DNA of 64,000 bases from Trichoplax adhaerens. Its lineage: Eukaryota > Placozoa > Uniplacotomia > Trichoplacea > Trichoplacidae. The notes below the pieces were generated by a model that did no database searches, was not told the DNA's origin, and was given only the letters and a program-made list of their open reading frames with translations. Of the stretch, positions 50,757 through 63,648 are shown in pieces (the stretch's first letter is position 1; each line of letters begins with the position of its first letter). The position numbers and the translations under genes are program-made. The stretch covers positions 86,845 to 150,844 of the forward strand of contig NW_002060943.1 of the NCBI RefSeq assembly GCF_000150275.1, written 5' to 3'.

Positions 50757-53700
50757 TTAAGATTCAATGTCTTCAACCAATGCTTGCACCTGAGCACAAA
50801 AAGTGAATAAAAGTCAACCTAACTGATAGCAATGACGTCGTCAACAGTCTCAAATACAGTCATGATAAATCACCGATATACGCGTATTATCTTCCTATTT
50901 TTATACTTACTAAGGCATCACTAGATATTTCTCGCCCTAATATATCTAAGCAAATAAAGAATAGGCATTGACATAAAAGTGGCTGCCAACTTAATAAAAT
51001 GGTTATTATCAAGATCCAAAGTTATATTCAACAGTCATCTATATCAGGTACCCAGAGTAAATTTACCTTCAACCATTAACTTGGGCATTTTTCCTCCTCC
51101 ATAAGCTAATGCTTTACGACGATAATTCTCACCACTAACACTAAGAAGTACGTTAAAAAATTATAAAAGTTTATTACAATGTCGATCCTGCGATCGGAGA
51201 GATTAGCCGATTAGCTAGCAACAAATCCACCCGACGTACTATTCAATATAATACCTCGAAAATGGATTCTCCTTGAAACATTCTGTCCATATCATAGAAG
51301 CAATTGCTCGGCTCCAAATGTAAGAGTAATACCTTGCTCCATAATGGCCAAAATGCCCAAATCGTAAATGTGGAGCCTACAAATTACATTCCAAATAGTG
51401 TTTAAATTTGCAATGCTTTTGTCTCAGTTAGCTAACAATCAATTCATAAACCCAAGCGCTCTTACCGCTCCTTTGACGTAAGGAATCGCAGAGTACTCTT
51501 CAAGAATTTCGTTCACTATGTTGTTTATATTCTATAATGTGCGTAACACGATCATAATATGCATAAAATTACAAGAGGAACTAATTTATGAGTTACTGTA
51601 TGTCGAGCTTACTCCATCTGATGGATAATGACAATGCAGTGTCAGGTCGATTATAGCTAAGTTCAGATGATGTTGTAAATCCTATTAAGTCGTATAATTG
51701 ATCAAAATCAAATCGTTAATAAAAATAAGATCGAGATATTATGTAGAAATAACATCTCTAAGTAAAATGGCTAGGCGTATAGTACTTAGATAATTATGAT
51801 TACCAGCGCAGTAAAACATTTTTGCTCGGCGATATAATCCTTAATGACATTATCAGGCAACATCTATTCGTTTTGGCATTTACATTTCGAATATCAATAC
51901 AACGTGAAAAAACGAATGTTTTTTATGGATAGACTAAAAAATAAGGTATGCGTAAAGTACCATTCCTGTTTCATGATGTCGTCCAATTGCTGCTAAAACC
52001 TAGGATATACAAACATAAAGTGTGCTAATATATTAATATGGCTAAATAAACTAAAGTATTGCCATTAGTTACCCTATGATCAGAGGCAAAACGCTCCATT
52101 AATACCGATGGAACTTCTGCAAAATCTATAGCGCAGCGAGTGCCTGTCAGCATAAAAATTTGTAAAATAACAGCTTCAAAGCCAGGCAATGATCTAATAA
52201 AGGCCAACAAGGAAGAGAATTGCTGTACCGGTAACATGTTGATATTTTGTTCTCGCAAACATTGCTGCCAATTGCAATATAATAAAAGAGGAAAATAATT
52301 AGCTACATTCTATGACATCTTACAGAAATCTTATTTCGATAAATAACTCAGAAAAGCTTACAGTGCATTGCGTGTCCCATTTCATGGAATAAATTCGACA
52401 TAGACTGCATACATAGAGACAAAACCTGATCAAAACTGAAGTAACTCATTTCCTATAACATCCAATATCATGATTAGATTTCAAAAATTCTTACCGAATA
52501 GTTAAGAAAGCTTGGTGTTGAAGTGCTCGGAGGTCTAGATTAAATAACCACATATGCCAGCAGAAAAATACTTATTCTAGTATTGTGCTTTATAATTTAA
52601 AGGTACACTGATTGATTAGCTTTGAATAACAGAAAAACTTACGCAAAGTTGCAAGACAAAACAGCAACAGGTAGCTAAAAACATTAACAATTTGATCCAA
52701 TTTAATCATCCAATTAATAGTTCAAAACTATCGTCACAGCTTATTCTTACCTGATACGATCCATCTTCTAGTAACTTTCCTCCAGAAATAGTATGATGTG
52801 AATCCTGTATAATGTTAACCAAGAACGTTAAAATTGTCCTTATGTTCGAGCATAATATCATTTAGTAACTTACCGAAGACGAAAACTTCTTGTAGCGTGC
52901 GTATAAATCGCAATATAAATACCCTAAAACATCACCGTCTCCATCGTAGACGCCCTTCATGGGTAAAGGAAATTAGTTATATTTACTATTTTTCCTTACA
53001 AATCACAGATAAAGCACCAATTACGGAGCACTTAGAAAGAATTACCAGTTTAACAATCTTGTCGGCCCACAGCTATTAACAGATATCCAAAAAGTACATG
53101 CTCGGTAAATTTAAATTGTCATTTCAAACTATAAAATTATCAAAATAGTACATTCTATTTAAAAATTTTATATACCTCATTTCGGCCACATCGCACTGGT
53201 ACCAATGACACATTGTAAATTTTCTTGAACAATGTATTTAGTCCCTTTACCAAACAAGAGAATATAAATAGACGCAACGGGATGGGAGTAAAAAACAATA
53301 TAATATTTATTTAGGATACTGGAGTACCTCCATGCAAGTGCCAACCGAAAAATATTCGGATACTGAACCACCTCCTGCTGGAAGTCTATTGAGAAATAAC
53401 GAGTACTGCATGAATATTCATTATTACTATAGCTGTATAGTTGAAAATGTATATTCACCTAATTTTTTTATTTGCTAAAGCAAAATGGTTTACATCCCAA
53501 GGTTTAATATCCTATAAGTGTAAGGGTTGCAAGATCTTTCAAATTAGTAAAATTCTATATAGTTCTGATATTTTACTAATTTCGTTTTCTGTAGAATTTA
53601 ATATTGAAATCCAAGAGCCCACCTTGGCTAGAGGATATTCCAATTGCTTCATTCTGTAATCAATATTTAAAAAAAGTTATGCAATACATTAGTACTGCAA

Positions 53701-55854
53701 TATAAGTGAATAAAGGAAAACTTAATGCTCTTAAGATATTCGAACACAGTATACAACGTAGAACAGTAACAAATTATAGATAATCTTACATCACAAAGTC
53801 AAAATTATCCACAAATAAATTTGTATAAGGTAAAATTTGTACATTATAGAAAGATATTTAAATAATACCTTAACATGTCCTCAAGTTCCTTTTCTACTCT
53901 ATAAAGGAATAGGCAATTAAGATTAGAATATGAACCGCAGTAACAAAAGCTCATAATGATGAATTACTGCAACGTTACACAAATTCTAAATTCGTTAAAT
54001 TACATATTCACATTACCTATGTTTAACTGCATTTGCAGCCGACTTTAAGAAATTTAACGCGTTTTCTAATAAATTTCAATTATAATTGAAATATAATCCT
54101 CTCAGTCATGCATAGATTTGTGTAAGCCAGTACTCTGGTTAAAGAATAAATGTGACTCTCACCAGGTGTTTGAACCATAGTATCAAGAAGGATTTGATGT
54201 GCAAACGATTTAAAACTAATATGTACAACAGAAATATATAAATGAATAATTATGGTAGGCATGAAGTAAGAATTATAGAAATTTAGCTTTATGTATTCAT
54301 TGAATGATTCTAATCCAACCAACCCTGCAAGTTGCGACATATTCTGTCTGACTTTTAACAGGGACTTTAAGGTATCATCTTGCCGATAATTAAAGCTATT
54401 ATAAGCTCTATAGGCGAACTCTCTTAACTGTAGTTAAAGTAGTTCCAATCAGCCAGTTACGAAATAATACTGTACTCGGACGCAATGGATACTAATAAGA
54501 AATGTATAAACTTACATCTTCTTGTGGGCTATCATGATAGGTATATGTAACTTCAACATAATTGGAAATACTTCTAAAACTGTTAGAACAAAAATAGAAT
54601 AAATTCACAAAGCAAGTTAAGCAAGCTGGATAAGGTTTTACACAGATACAGTGCAATGATGAGATTGTAGCAATTCTGCATTAATAATACTTTCGCGTCA
54701 AATTTAGTTTTCTTTGCCACTAGTATACGTACAGTATATAGCATGTGCGTTAACATAACCGATACATTTATATATACCTGTTGATTAAATGTTTCGGACA
54801 CCGATCTGCAGATACTAAAGTTGGTGCTACAGAAAATAATATTCAATTATACTATCAGCTGGAATGATTAAATTATTTACCGATAAAACAATAAATTTGA
54901 GAAGATAGATTATTCTCACCATGACACTGTTGAATAAACTGATCACATAATGAGACAATTTCCATATCTAATTTCACTTTTTTCTCTCTCTAGCAGGTAC
55001 AAGACAATTAATACAAGATGTGATATAAGGACTACTTTGCCGTAATGGGCTATTATATTGGTAAACTTTACAACTTACTGTAGCATCGTCCAAGTGAACA
55101 CCACTTTGTTCAAAATCATTTAATAATAATCTTGCTACAATCCTAAATTGATATAATGATATATTAAATGCTAACATTAGCGTAATCATTTTAGTGCCAA
55201 TTCCCATAAGGAATTCTCTCAGCCAATGATTAACGATAAATCATAATCTTTATTAGGTTTGCTCAATGATTAATTTAGAATTGATTTTCTTCTATAAAAG
55301 CAGATCAATTTTTAAATCGCACTTTGTATCTTCTTTCATCGTATTAACAATGGTTTTATTATCGACAACTTCTTTTAAGACATTGTAAAGGCCCACATTG
55401 GTATTTAACTTTGACACTAGCGATAGCATGGTCATGCAAGTACTTTCAGCAGCACTAACAAATGCAGGTTGAGAGTGTGACAGCCTGATAAAATTTGCCT
55501 ATATACGCGTAAAATATAACAAGTTCAATTAGTTACGTGTAACGTTGTTGAATATTTATGGAAAAAACTAGCGTCAGACACCAATACAAAAGTTCCATTA
55601 GTTAAGTGTAATCTTGTTGATTATTTACGCCAAAGAAATAGTCTCAGATACATATTTAACTTATGAGCTATGCAGTCAATCAATTTGAGGCATGTTTTAA
55701 AGTTTATTAAGCTGAGTGTATCCCTTGTAGAAGTGGGTAGTTTACTACCGAATGACTTACGAGGTCAGCAAGTAGGCATATTTCATTTGATAGCTGATCC
55801 AGAAGATCGACACTACGCCCTGATGGAGGTTCGGTGAGGATCATCTGAACGAAC
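50757..55854 (-). CDS. MIPEP: Mitochondrial intermediate peptidase, 29 exons, N-terminal exon(s) missing
   Basis: M3-family zinc peptidase of the mitochondrial matrix that trims octapeptides from imported proteins. Exons (lower ends, 5' to 3'): 55761, 55323, 55079, 54920, 54778, 54516, 54315, 54163, 54017, 53869, 53623, 53459, 53328, 53176, 52874, 52751, 52643, 52495, 52362, 52229, 52073, 51961, 51804, 51613, 51466, 51255, 51067, 50911, 50757 (TAA). Phases join to about 605 codons. Diagnostic parts: [18 protein letters not shown] (55498-55323); the zinc site [11 protein letters not shown] (52404-52362, HExxH); [10 protein letters not shown] then [20 protein letters not shown] (52264-52073); [20 protein letters not shown] (51376 down). 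The junction after 54315 lacks a GT if the family's LVG is kept. The first exon found (55854-55761) begins in phase 2 at the position of human residue ~90, so the presequence exon lies upstream, unrecognised. The transporter gene is convergent and NALCN divergent. Confidence 0.93.
55510..55650. repeat. Two-copy tandem duplication in a MIPEP intron
   Basis: 'agttcaattagttacgtgta' (from about 55522) is repeated as 'agttccattagttaagtgta' (from about 55590), each followed by a 'gttga.tattta' stretch and a 'gtc.gaca/gata' end. The period is near 68 bp. It lies between the first two MIPEP exons found. Confidence 0.6.
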
Positions 55855-55883
55855 CTAAAGTGTAAAGTATTACCTAATTGAAG

Positions 55884-56199
55884 TAATCATAGGATAGTAT
55901 ATCCGTAGTAATACTAGCAATATGATACTATAATATCTTTTCCAGCTGGAAAAAATGTGTATTTATTACTTTAATTATTACATAATTAAATTAATCACAG
56001 GATAGTATATCCGTGGTAATACTAACTAGCAATATGATCCTATAATATCTTTTCCAGCTAGAAAAAATGTGTATTTATGACTTTAATTATTACATAATTG
56101 AATTAATCATAGGATAGTATATCCGTAGTAATACTAGCAATATGATGCTATATCTTTTCCAACTGGAAAAAATGTGTATTTATTACTTTAATTATTTTC
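55884..56199. repeat. Three tandem copies of a ~110 bp unit
   Basis: Copies start at 55884, 55992 and 56104 with 'taatca.aggatagtatatcc' and end in 'tttattactttaattatt'. They contain 'cttttccagctggaaaaaat', a short palindrome. The array directly abuts the most 5' MIPEP exon found, and may have displaced or separated the exon that encodes the targeting presequence. Confidence 0.9.
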
Positions 56200-58545
56200 G
56201 CTATAGAATAAATAATCATCTTTACTGTACGTTACCTCTCACATTCTTGCAACGAGTGCTTTTGCCATTTTGCAAAGTCCGACGGTCTTTGCAATTTATT
56301 AACTCCTAATAATCCCTAGTAACAGTACACAATGATATCAATTCTAATGGTTGAAATTGATTGAGGGTATGACATTATTTGTATACGTTTGCGATAATAC
56401 GAGTTAAGCAACATTGATTCAATTGGTCCATGATTATGTTTTGCAATTTTGCAACAGTTGTAAATGGAATAAAAAAAAGAGCACAATTGCAGTTTGGATG
56501 AAGATTTTTTTATAATCTCTTTCCTTCATGTACTGTACAGTCTATTAGCACATTGTATACGTCCATTTAATTGCAGCGGATTGATGATATGCTTCTCTTG
56601 TGTATTGGTGACGGGAATAGTAAACAGACTATCTAATTTTATACATACGCATATACTGGTAGAAGCAATAAGAAACTATTTTCTCCTGCCTACGCGTCGA
56701 TTGCTTCGGTATGGAAATGCGTCTACAACTAATTCAGCGTTAAAATACGTAGGTATGCAATTTTAGCGTAAGTCAGTTTATTGGTGGATGGCCAATCAGG
56801 TCATTTTGCTGAATTTAATAACGCAGTATTCATTCAATACTTTGCAACTGATTGGAAGCTAGATCAAACTTGGACAATTTGAGGTTCATATTTATTTGGT
56901 ACCTGCATGAATTGAAGATAGCGTAGAGTACGGTAACATTTTCAGTCATTTTTAATCCTCATTGTAAGATAAAAATAAGTAGAGTATCGCATAGCATCGA
57001 TCTCAGCTGATGATGACAGCTTGTGCCTCTACTGTGTACTGTATACTACAGTGTTACTGAGAGTCTCTGGATGTCATTACCGTCATCAACTGATCCATTC
57101 ACGATCGTAAAACAGAGGCATAGAGTACAGTATAGTAGGTATCAGTACTGTCAAGCTCGTGTAAATTGTGCAATATGAAGGTTTAAAAGAGTCCATTGGA
57201 ATGCAAGCTAGGATCATTTAGTCTGCAAGCATCTTGTAGAATGTATACTCAATACAGTAGTAGATAATCCATCCATCTCAAAGCGCTTTAAAGCGTTGCA
57301 ACAACGGTACAACCTACCACAAGATCATTGGTTGTATATTGATGTGATTGATCTGGTCGATCAAAAGCCTCTGTAATCTTGGAGTATTTTCGATTCAATA
57401 ATGGTGCAAAACGATGCAAGCTTGCAATCTTGTTATATGGAAGAAATCGATTTGCAATCATGGCCAGTCTGAGAATCTTTCTTGGATCGAAGAGCTAGAC
57501 ATAAGCCAGGAGGCTCAAGGAGATGAGTTAACGTGCAGAGCTCAGCCAGACACCACAACTACGTGTAGAGTGACCTGAGGTGCAGTTCACTCACAGTCTG
57601 TGCCAACCAGCTCATTTGAATGACAATGGGGGACAGAGTACAGTACAGTGCTTAAGACAAGACTCGTTGTACTATACGCTACACGAGCATCGAGCGGTCT
57701 TCTTCTAGTAGTCCGTATAGAGTATAGTACAGTACTGTGTTGTGATAGTACAGTCAGTACTGTACTATACTGTGCAGGCTACTGATTGCGTCACGTAATC
57801 ACGATTCATCCATGGCTGGACATTTTGAAATTTTGAATACAAAATACTAAATCACCCTCATCAAATAGGTTTCAAGTTCCTTATGAAACATAACTAGACT
57901 ATGTTAAACTTATTTATTTGAAAGATTGAATGCATCAACAGTTGTGAAATGGCTTTAGTATAGTCGCTGTCGTGTAGTAAACGCTTGGCGCATGCCGAGA
58001 TTACTGTAAACGTACACAATCGCAATACGAAATAAAAGCGTAAGGTACGGCGTTAGCGATCTATGCAAGGGCGATCCACCTTCATAAGACATGAAAATCA
58101 GTCCAATTCGCTGAAGTAAAACCATAGCGGTTCTTGTCATAGCAATGGCTGTTTATTGTACAATACTGACTCATGAAGGACGGTATAGAGCCTCTTATGA
58201 CAGTAGTATCTTGACCCAAATAGCTATTTCTGACTGTCAAAGTGTGTACACTCACTCAACACAGTACTGCATGTTGCAGTTACGTGATCATCAAGTTACC
58301 TTAATTTCACCATCATGTTTAGGTTAATGGATGACTACAAGTACATACAGTTACAATACTAGACTGATTTCTTACTGACTACATAGTGCATACTGGAGAA
58401 GTGAAAAGAGGTCATTATTGGATTGTATCTCCACTTCTTCCAAAGTCCTAACTCCTATCCTAACAAGGAGATTTTTGCCATTAGATTCAGCGTAAAAGCT
58501 TAGAAAGACATTATTAAAAAACGGTATGATAGGGGTCACGTGGGT
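56200..58545. other. Divergent MIPEP/NALCN spacer
   Basis: No exon is firmly supported. A minus-strand open frame starting at 58140 (MTRTAMVLLQRIGLIF, later RQAFTTRQRLY) is Arg-rich and could be a mitochondrial presequence, but I see no splice link to MIPEP. TACAGTA/GTACTG words recur (near 57040, 57125-57150, 57640, 57720-57775). A start-like 'ca aaatggcaaaag' on the minus strand near 56270 could give a very short first exon. Confidence 0.4.
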
Positions 58546-58699
58546 CAGTACAGTACTGTACAGTACAGTACAGTACAGTACAGTATTGTTCTCGGTAGAA
58601 GTCCACATTCAGGCTGCAGTACTGTACTGTACAGTACTGTACAGTACTGTACACTGAGTGTACAGTACAGTAAAGTACAATACAATGTACTGTACTGCA
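58546..58699. promoter_or_regulatory. Dense CAGTAC/GTACTG palindromic array upstream of NALCN
   Basis: Runs of 'cagta' with its complement 'tactg' occupy 58546-58584 and 58616-58699, about 200-350 bp before the NALCN ATG. Both strands read nearly the same, so the stretch can form hairpins. The several overlapping open frames here are produced by the repeat. Whether it is a core promoter element or a simple-sequence expansion cannot be told from sequence alone. Confidence 0.6.
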
Positions 58700-58901
58700 C
58701 AGTGCACAGCGCAGAGTCTCGGCCAACCAATCCACAGCTCGCATTCATCCCCACATGGTCACGTGACTAGGGGGACAATAGACTGAAGATCTTTCCCTTT
58801 AACGTTAACTTTGGTTACTCGGTTTATTGGCTAGACTAGCAGAAGGATTCTAGCGAAAATTGATTAATTAATTAACTACCTAGGTAGAAAAAGCAACAAC
58901 A

Positions 58902-61900
58902 ATGACTAGAGATAGTGTATTATCAAGTGGTCAGGATTCCAGCCGGTTTCTATCACAAATGTATAATCTACCTTTAAGCGATTATGGGCCCGACGAAGTC
59001 TTGGCCAACGATGAAACTCCTAGCTTATTAAATGATTTCAATATCAAGCTGCTATTAAAATTCTGTACAGTCATATCAGCTATCTCAGTCGCTCTGAATA
59101 CCCCTGCCACATTTCAAAGCGCTGAAGTCATTCGCTATATTTGTCTTGCGTTGGACATCTTTTCTGGTCTGGTATTCCTAGCTGAAATGATCATTAAAGT
59201 ACGGAGGGATGGTTTCTTCAAGGTAAGATCAATCAATCCATTTTCTTGCCATACTTTGAACGATTCCATTCAATACAAAACTGTTTTGATCATGAAAATT
59301 ATCCTTATTTTCACGCGTATTATCTATATCAATCGTCGACAAATTCGATAATGTAATCGATTGATGAGAAAATAGTCTATCCTTTATCCATTTCAATGAC
59401 ATTTGTTTTCTACTCTGCCATACGTAATAAAATAATACAAGACTCAACGTTATGTATACAATATTGTGCACATGGACCTAATTCTATGTACTGTCCAAAT
59501 AGCTTACTGTTAAAATAAGACTTCTTCATACTTTTACAAAGAAATATTCAAAAAAAAAGTCATTTTATTTCCCCTTTCTTTTCTATCCCATTAAAATCTT
59601 CTCTCCCTTTATATAATTTGAAACAACGTAAAGCAATAAGTGTAATCGACTGTTGGATAATCTTCCATTTGATGGTAGTCCATTAACTCAACGAGGATGC
59701 CCTTTCATAGCTTGAATCAGTAAGAATGATTGATGATCCATTATGTTTGTTGATACAATACAATACAAAAAAATGATCAGGAAATAGTCTGCACCTGTCA
59801 CTTCAATTATTATGTTGCTAACAGTACAGTAGAGGGATGATATGAGTCAAAACTCATGAAGTGTCAATTTTATATTATCATGTTATTCTTCCATGATCAA
59901 AATTTAAATGATCTATGATAAGCAATTTTTTCTAGCCATTCTCACCCGAGATAATCAAAGATCATCATGAAAAAGTAATTTATTTTTAGTTTTATAGGAT
60001 TGTTTCCTGTTCTCTTTTTTTTTATTTCACCTTTTTTTTTTATCTTATCAAGCTCCCCTGTTTTGATGAAGACTATCCATTAATTATTGTCCGCTGATAA
60101 TAAATCTTCTTAGTTCAGTTCACCATTGCTCGTATCTTTTAATACGTAGATGCAATTACTTTATCATAGCAGACGAAAAGGTATCATGTAAGAATCGATC
60201 CTACACTATTACATATCACGATCATTGTAAGAAATACAACCCCGCAACATTCGCCTTTGATTGATACTGTACCCTTGTACATGTCTTACCACCCAGTATC
60301 ATGTATTTGCCAATACAGTTACAGCCACTATCTACTATCAACCGATTGATTATTTGTCGTTAACTGCAGTTAATCAAAGACAATAGCCAAATTAGATAGA
60401 AGGGAATAAAATATGTAAGGCGTGTTGCTTAATAGGCATAGGTTATCATGGAACTCATGTAGTATGATACTGTCGAATCAATATCACTCTCAATAGCATC
60501 ATTTAGATCTCATCATTCATTGAACTCATGGAGTATGATACTACCTAATCAATATCACTTTATATCTCATCATTTATGATAAAATCATGAAATTTCATCA
60601 TGGATACAATTGAAAATGGCTTGATAAAGTAGCTGATATTCCGCTGTATTATTCGCACCAAAAAAAAATGAAAGTTCGATTAGATAGATTCAGTTATTAT
60701 TACGACAAGCTATTATTGTTCTATTGTTGTCATCATCAATAGTCTATTGAGTTATTGATGACGATTGCTTTTGTTAATATTGACCGTTAGCTATTGTTTC
60801 TTGTTGTATTGAATCTTATTTCTATTATTTGAATACAATAGGGTGATTCGGCCTATTTTAAGAAGTTTTGGTGCATTTTCGATTTTATCATGTTACTATG
60901 TATCTGGCTGACGGTGATTGTAGAAGTAAGTAGAAGAACGTCCTACAGTTCGAATTATTCATTCCTGATACCAATTACTTATCAACATCTAATATCAAGC
61001 TCAACAATAATAAAATTTGCAAACGATCTCGATTGAATACCACATACATACAGTAGGAACGAACTTGTTCTATCGTAGGATAGTCAATATTCATCTAATA
61101 TCAAGTTTAACAATAATATAGTTTGCTCACGCTCTCGACTGAATGCATATCCATAGGAAAGAATTTGTTCTATCGTAGAATACTATCAAGCTCAACAATA
61201 ATGAAATTTGCCCACACACTCGCAATTGAATGCACACACATCCATAGGAAAGAACTTGTTCTATCCTGAAATAGTAAATATTCGTTTGATATCAAGTTCA
61301 ATAATAATGAAATTTGCACACGTTCTCGACGGAGTGTACATACATCCATAGGAAAGAACTTGTTCTATCGTAGAACAGGAAATATTCGTTTGATATCAAG
61401 CTCAACAATGATGAAGTTGACTCATGTTCTGGGCTGAATGCGCATACTGTATATAGGAAAGAACTTGTTCGATGATAGTAATCAAGATCCTTTTCTTTCC
61501 ATTCAATAAATGTAATATACCGTTTTGCAACTCACTGGAGAGTTTTTTAGCGCTCACTGTAAGGTATTATTGGAGTACTTCTATGTTGCGGATACTTATA
61601 ATTGACTAATAAGTCTTACAGGATCGAGTAGTCTATAATATTTACTCAGCTTAATAATTTTATCTGCACTTTAGCCACGCAGAGATTATATTTGGTACAT
61701 CCTCGTAGCCGTAAGTGACCAAAATCTTTGCTTCTAATAGCTTGTTGATTTGGAAATCAAACATTAAAACGCCTTGATAGTACTGACATACACCTAATTT
61801 CCTGTATATCACGAACATACGAATACGAATTGGCCAAGAATCACAACATTCTACCAATAATTACCTTTCACTTATATTCAAGGGATAATTGCAAATGCAT

Positions 61901-63648
61901 TGATACTCCCCTACAGTAAAATTTTACATTTAGGCTTAAAAAAGTTTGCGCATACTTAATAATTTACTGACTGTTTCCTATGGACGGATTACAAAGTATC
62001 CCATTTATATAAAACCGCTAAGCTATCATTTATTTATTGATTAGATACATACAATTACAATTTAATGATTTAGTTAGGCTCTTATTCACCTGCAATGCCA
62101 AGCAATAATAGGCCTTTAGCGAGTAGTCTTTTTAATTAACGTATTTTAAGAGGATGGCAATATGAATTTCTGTTAATCTAGTTCTAGATTTATTACCGTA
62201 TTATATCCAGTGTAGTACCATCAAATTATACAGACCAGATAATGTAGATACAGTTGACAGTCAGTGATTGTACTAGGGTTTTCCAGACTACCATCAGAAA
62301 TAATACTGTATAGTAACTCCAATATCACATAGAACATTGCTTATTCGCCATGTTTTCTCCAAATCTTCAGTAAATCACAAAAGTTTATGACCTAACCATC
62401 ACAAAGAAATGGTAGTACTCCCACAAGTAATTAAGCCATTGCTATTCATGGATGAAAGTTGCTTGTTACTTCTATTATTACTCTACTGTAGAGTGTTATT
62501 CGATTTTTAGAGCTAAAAAATTGAGAGAACAGCTGAGATGGCAAGATTAATTGCTGTAGTACATAATCATAGCTTCAACCTATCTAACTAGATATATTCT
62601 CCCTTGGTACCGTACTATAAGCAAGGATGTCAGTAAAATGCTACATAATTATCCAAAGCACAGTGCAAAGTCTTAAACTTTATTTGATTTTGGATTTCGT
62701 ACAGCAAGTTCTATATGTTTATTACAATTTGAGAGCTCTTCATGAATTGATATGTGGTATAACTTTAAAACATAAAATAGTTTTGAGCCTCATATCGTTT
62801 ATATTAAGAATATAACTATTTTAATTAACTACAGGTACTTGAGCTACCAGAAGTCGGTTTAATTGATGACTACGACTGGATTAACGTATTGTACGCTCCT
62901 CGGGCATTACTACCGATAAAAATAGTCCGCAGCTTTCTGAAATATAGCTTACCTAAAACAAACATGAATTCAATCTACAGGTAAAATAGCACTCATATCC
63001 AAATCTTGCCGAAAGTATCACCTAATGATATACTGTACACTAGAGTGAAATCTAAAGTGCAGAATCATTTTTAAAAAACATTTACTACTATAACACTATC
63101 CGATAAATTCCTACTTTGCTGTTTAGTGCATAGATTATATGATTTACTGCTCTATAACTACCTAGTAGAGTATTACCGTACTTACCACATGTTTTTAATT
63201 AGAAACGCGCAAATATGTACAAAAATACGTAGTTACAATTAATTACGAGAGTAAGAAAAGTTAAATTCTAGTAACTGTTTTCTACCTTATAGTAACAATT
63301 CAAACGTTCTCTCTCCAGTCTTTACTAATTTTACTATTGATTGTCTTACAATCAATTTATTCTTAAACAGATAGCCACGAACTAATAGTTGAATACTATT
63401 TTAAAATTTCTCGCCTAATATCACTGTTATAACCATTGTAATATCCATTGTAATATAAGCATAAAAATTTAAAAGATATTGTCGTGCATAACAATTCTAA
63501 ATTTGCTTTTCAGGCATTCAGGACAGCAAATAGTGACTGTATCAGTCTTTTATTTATTTTTTATTTCCTTATACTCCTTCGTTGGTGTCCAATTATTTGG
63601 AGATTTACAGCAGCATTGCGTGGATAAGACAGCAGTTGAATTACGAGT
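58902..63648 (+). CDS. NALCN: Sodium leak channel NALCN, 5' part (4 exons, continues past the window)
   Basis: NALCN is a four-domain, voltage-channel-like pore that carries background Na+ leak and sets resting potential. Exons seen: 58902-59222, 60842-60925, 62835-62980, 63514-63648, all joining in phase; the last donor (CGAGT/gtaagc) leads beyond what I could follow. Exon 1 holds the N-terminal YGPDEVLAND motif (FGPDESL in vertebrates) and domain I S1-S2 (AISVALNTPATFQ, FLAEMIIKV). Exon 2 is S3 (CIFDFIMLLCIWL). Exon 3 carries S4 with spaced charges (PRALLPIKIVRSFLKYSLPK). Exon 4 is the S4-S5 linker and S5 (SFVGVQLFGDLQQHC). Selectivity-filter residues lie outside the window. The ATG is preceded by in-frame non-coding sequence and fits the family length. 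The CAGTAC array just upstream may belong to its promoter. Confidence 0.92.
60449..60592. repeat. Two-copy tandem repeat in NALCN intron 1
   Basis: 'gaactcatgtagtatgatac' near 60450 recurs as 'gaactcatggagtatgatac' near 60522. Each is followed by 'taatcaatatcact' and 'atctcatcatt'. The period is about 73 bp. Confidence 0.7.
60988..61475. repeat. Five tandem copies of a ~95-107 bp unit in NALCN intron 2
   Basis: Copies start with 'tatcaag.tcaa.aataat' at about 60993, 61099, 61184, 61290 and 61394, and end with 'aggaaagaacttgttctatc' or close variants. Similarity is high but with indels. The rest of the 1.9-kb intron shows no feature. Confidence 0.85.

Noticed and set aside
53441-53659. 72-codon plus-strand open frame
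   Set aside because: Antisense of two MIPEP exons and their intron.
58514-58770. Overlapping open frames on both strands rich in Tyr/Cys/Thr/Val/Gln
   Set aside because: Pure by-products of the CAGTAC/GTACTG simple repeat.
59229-59471. 80-codon minus-strand open frame
   Set aside because: Lies in NALCN intron 1, with no family similarity or splice partners.
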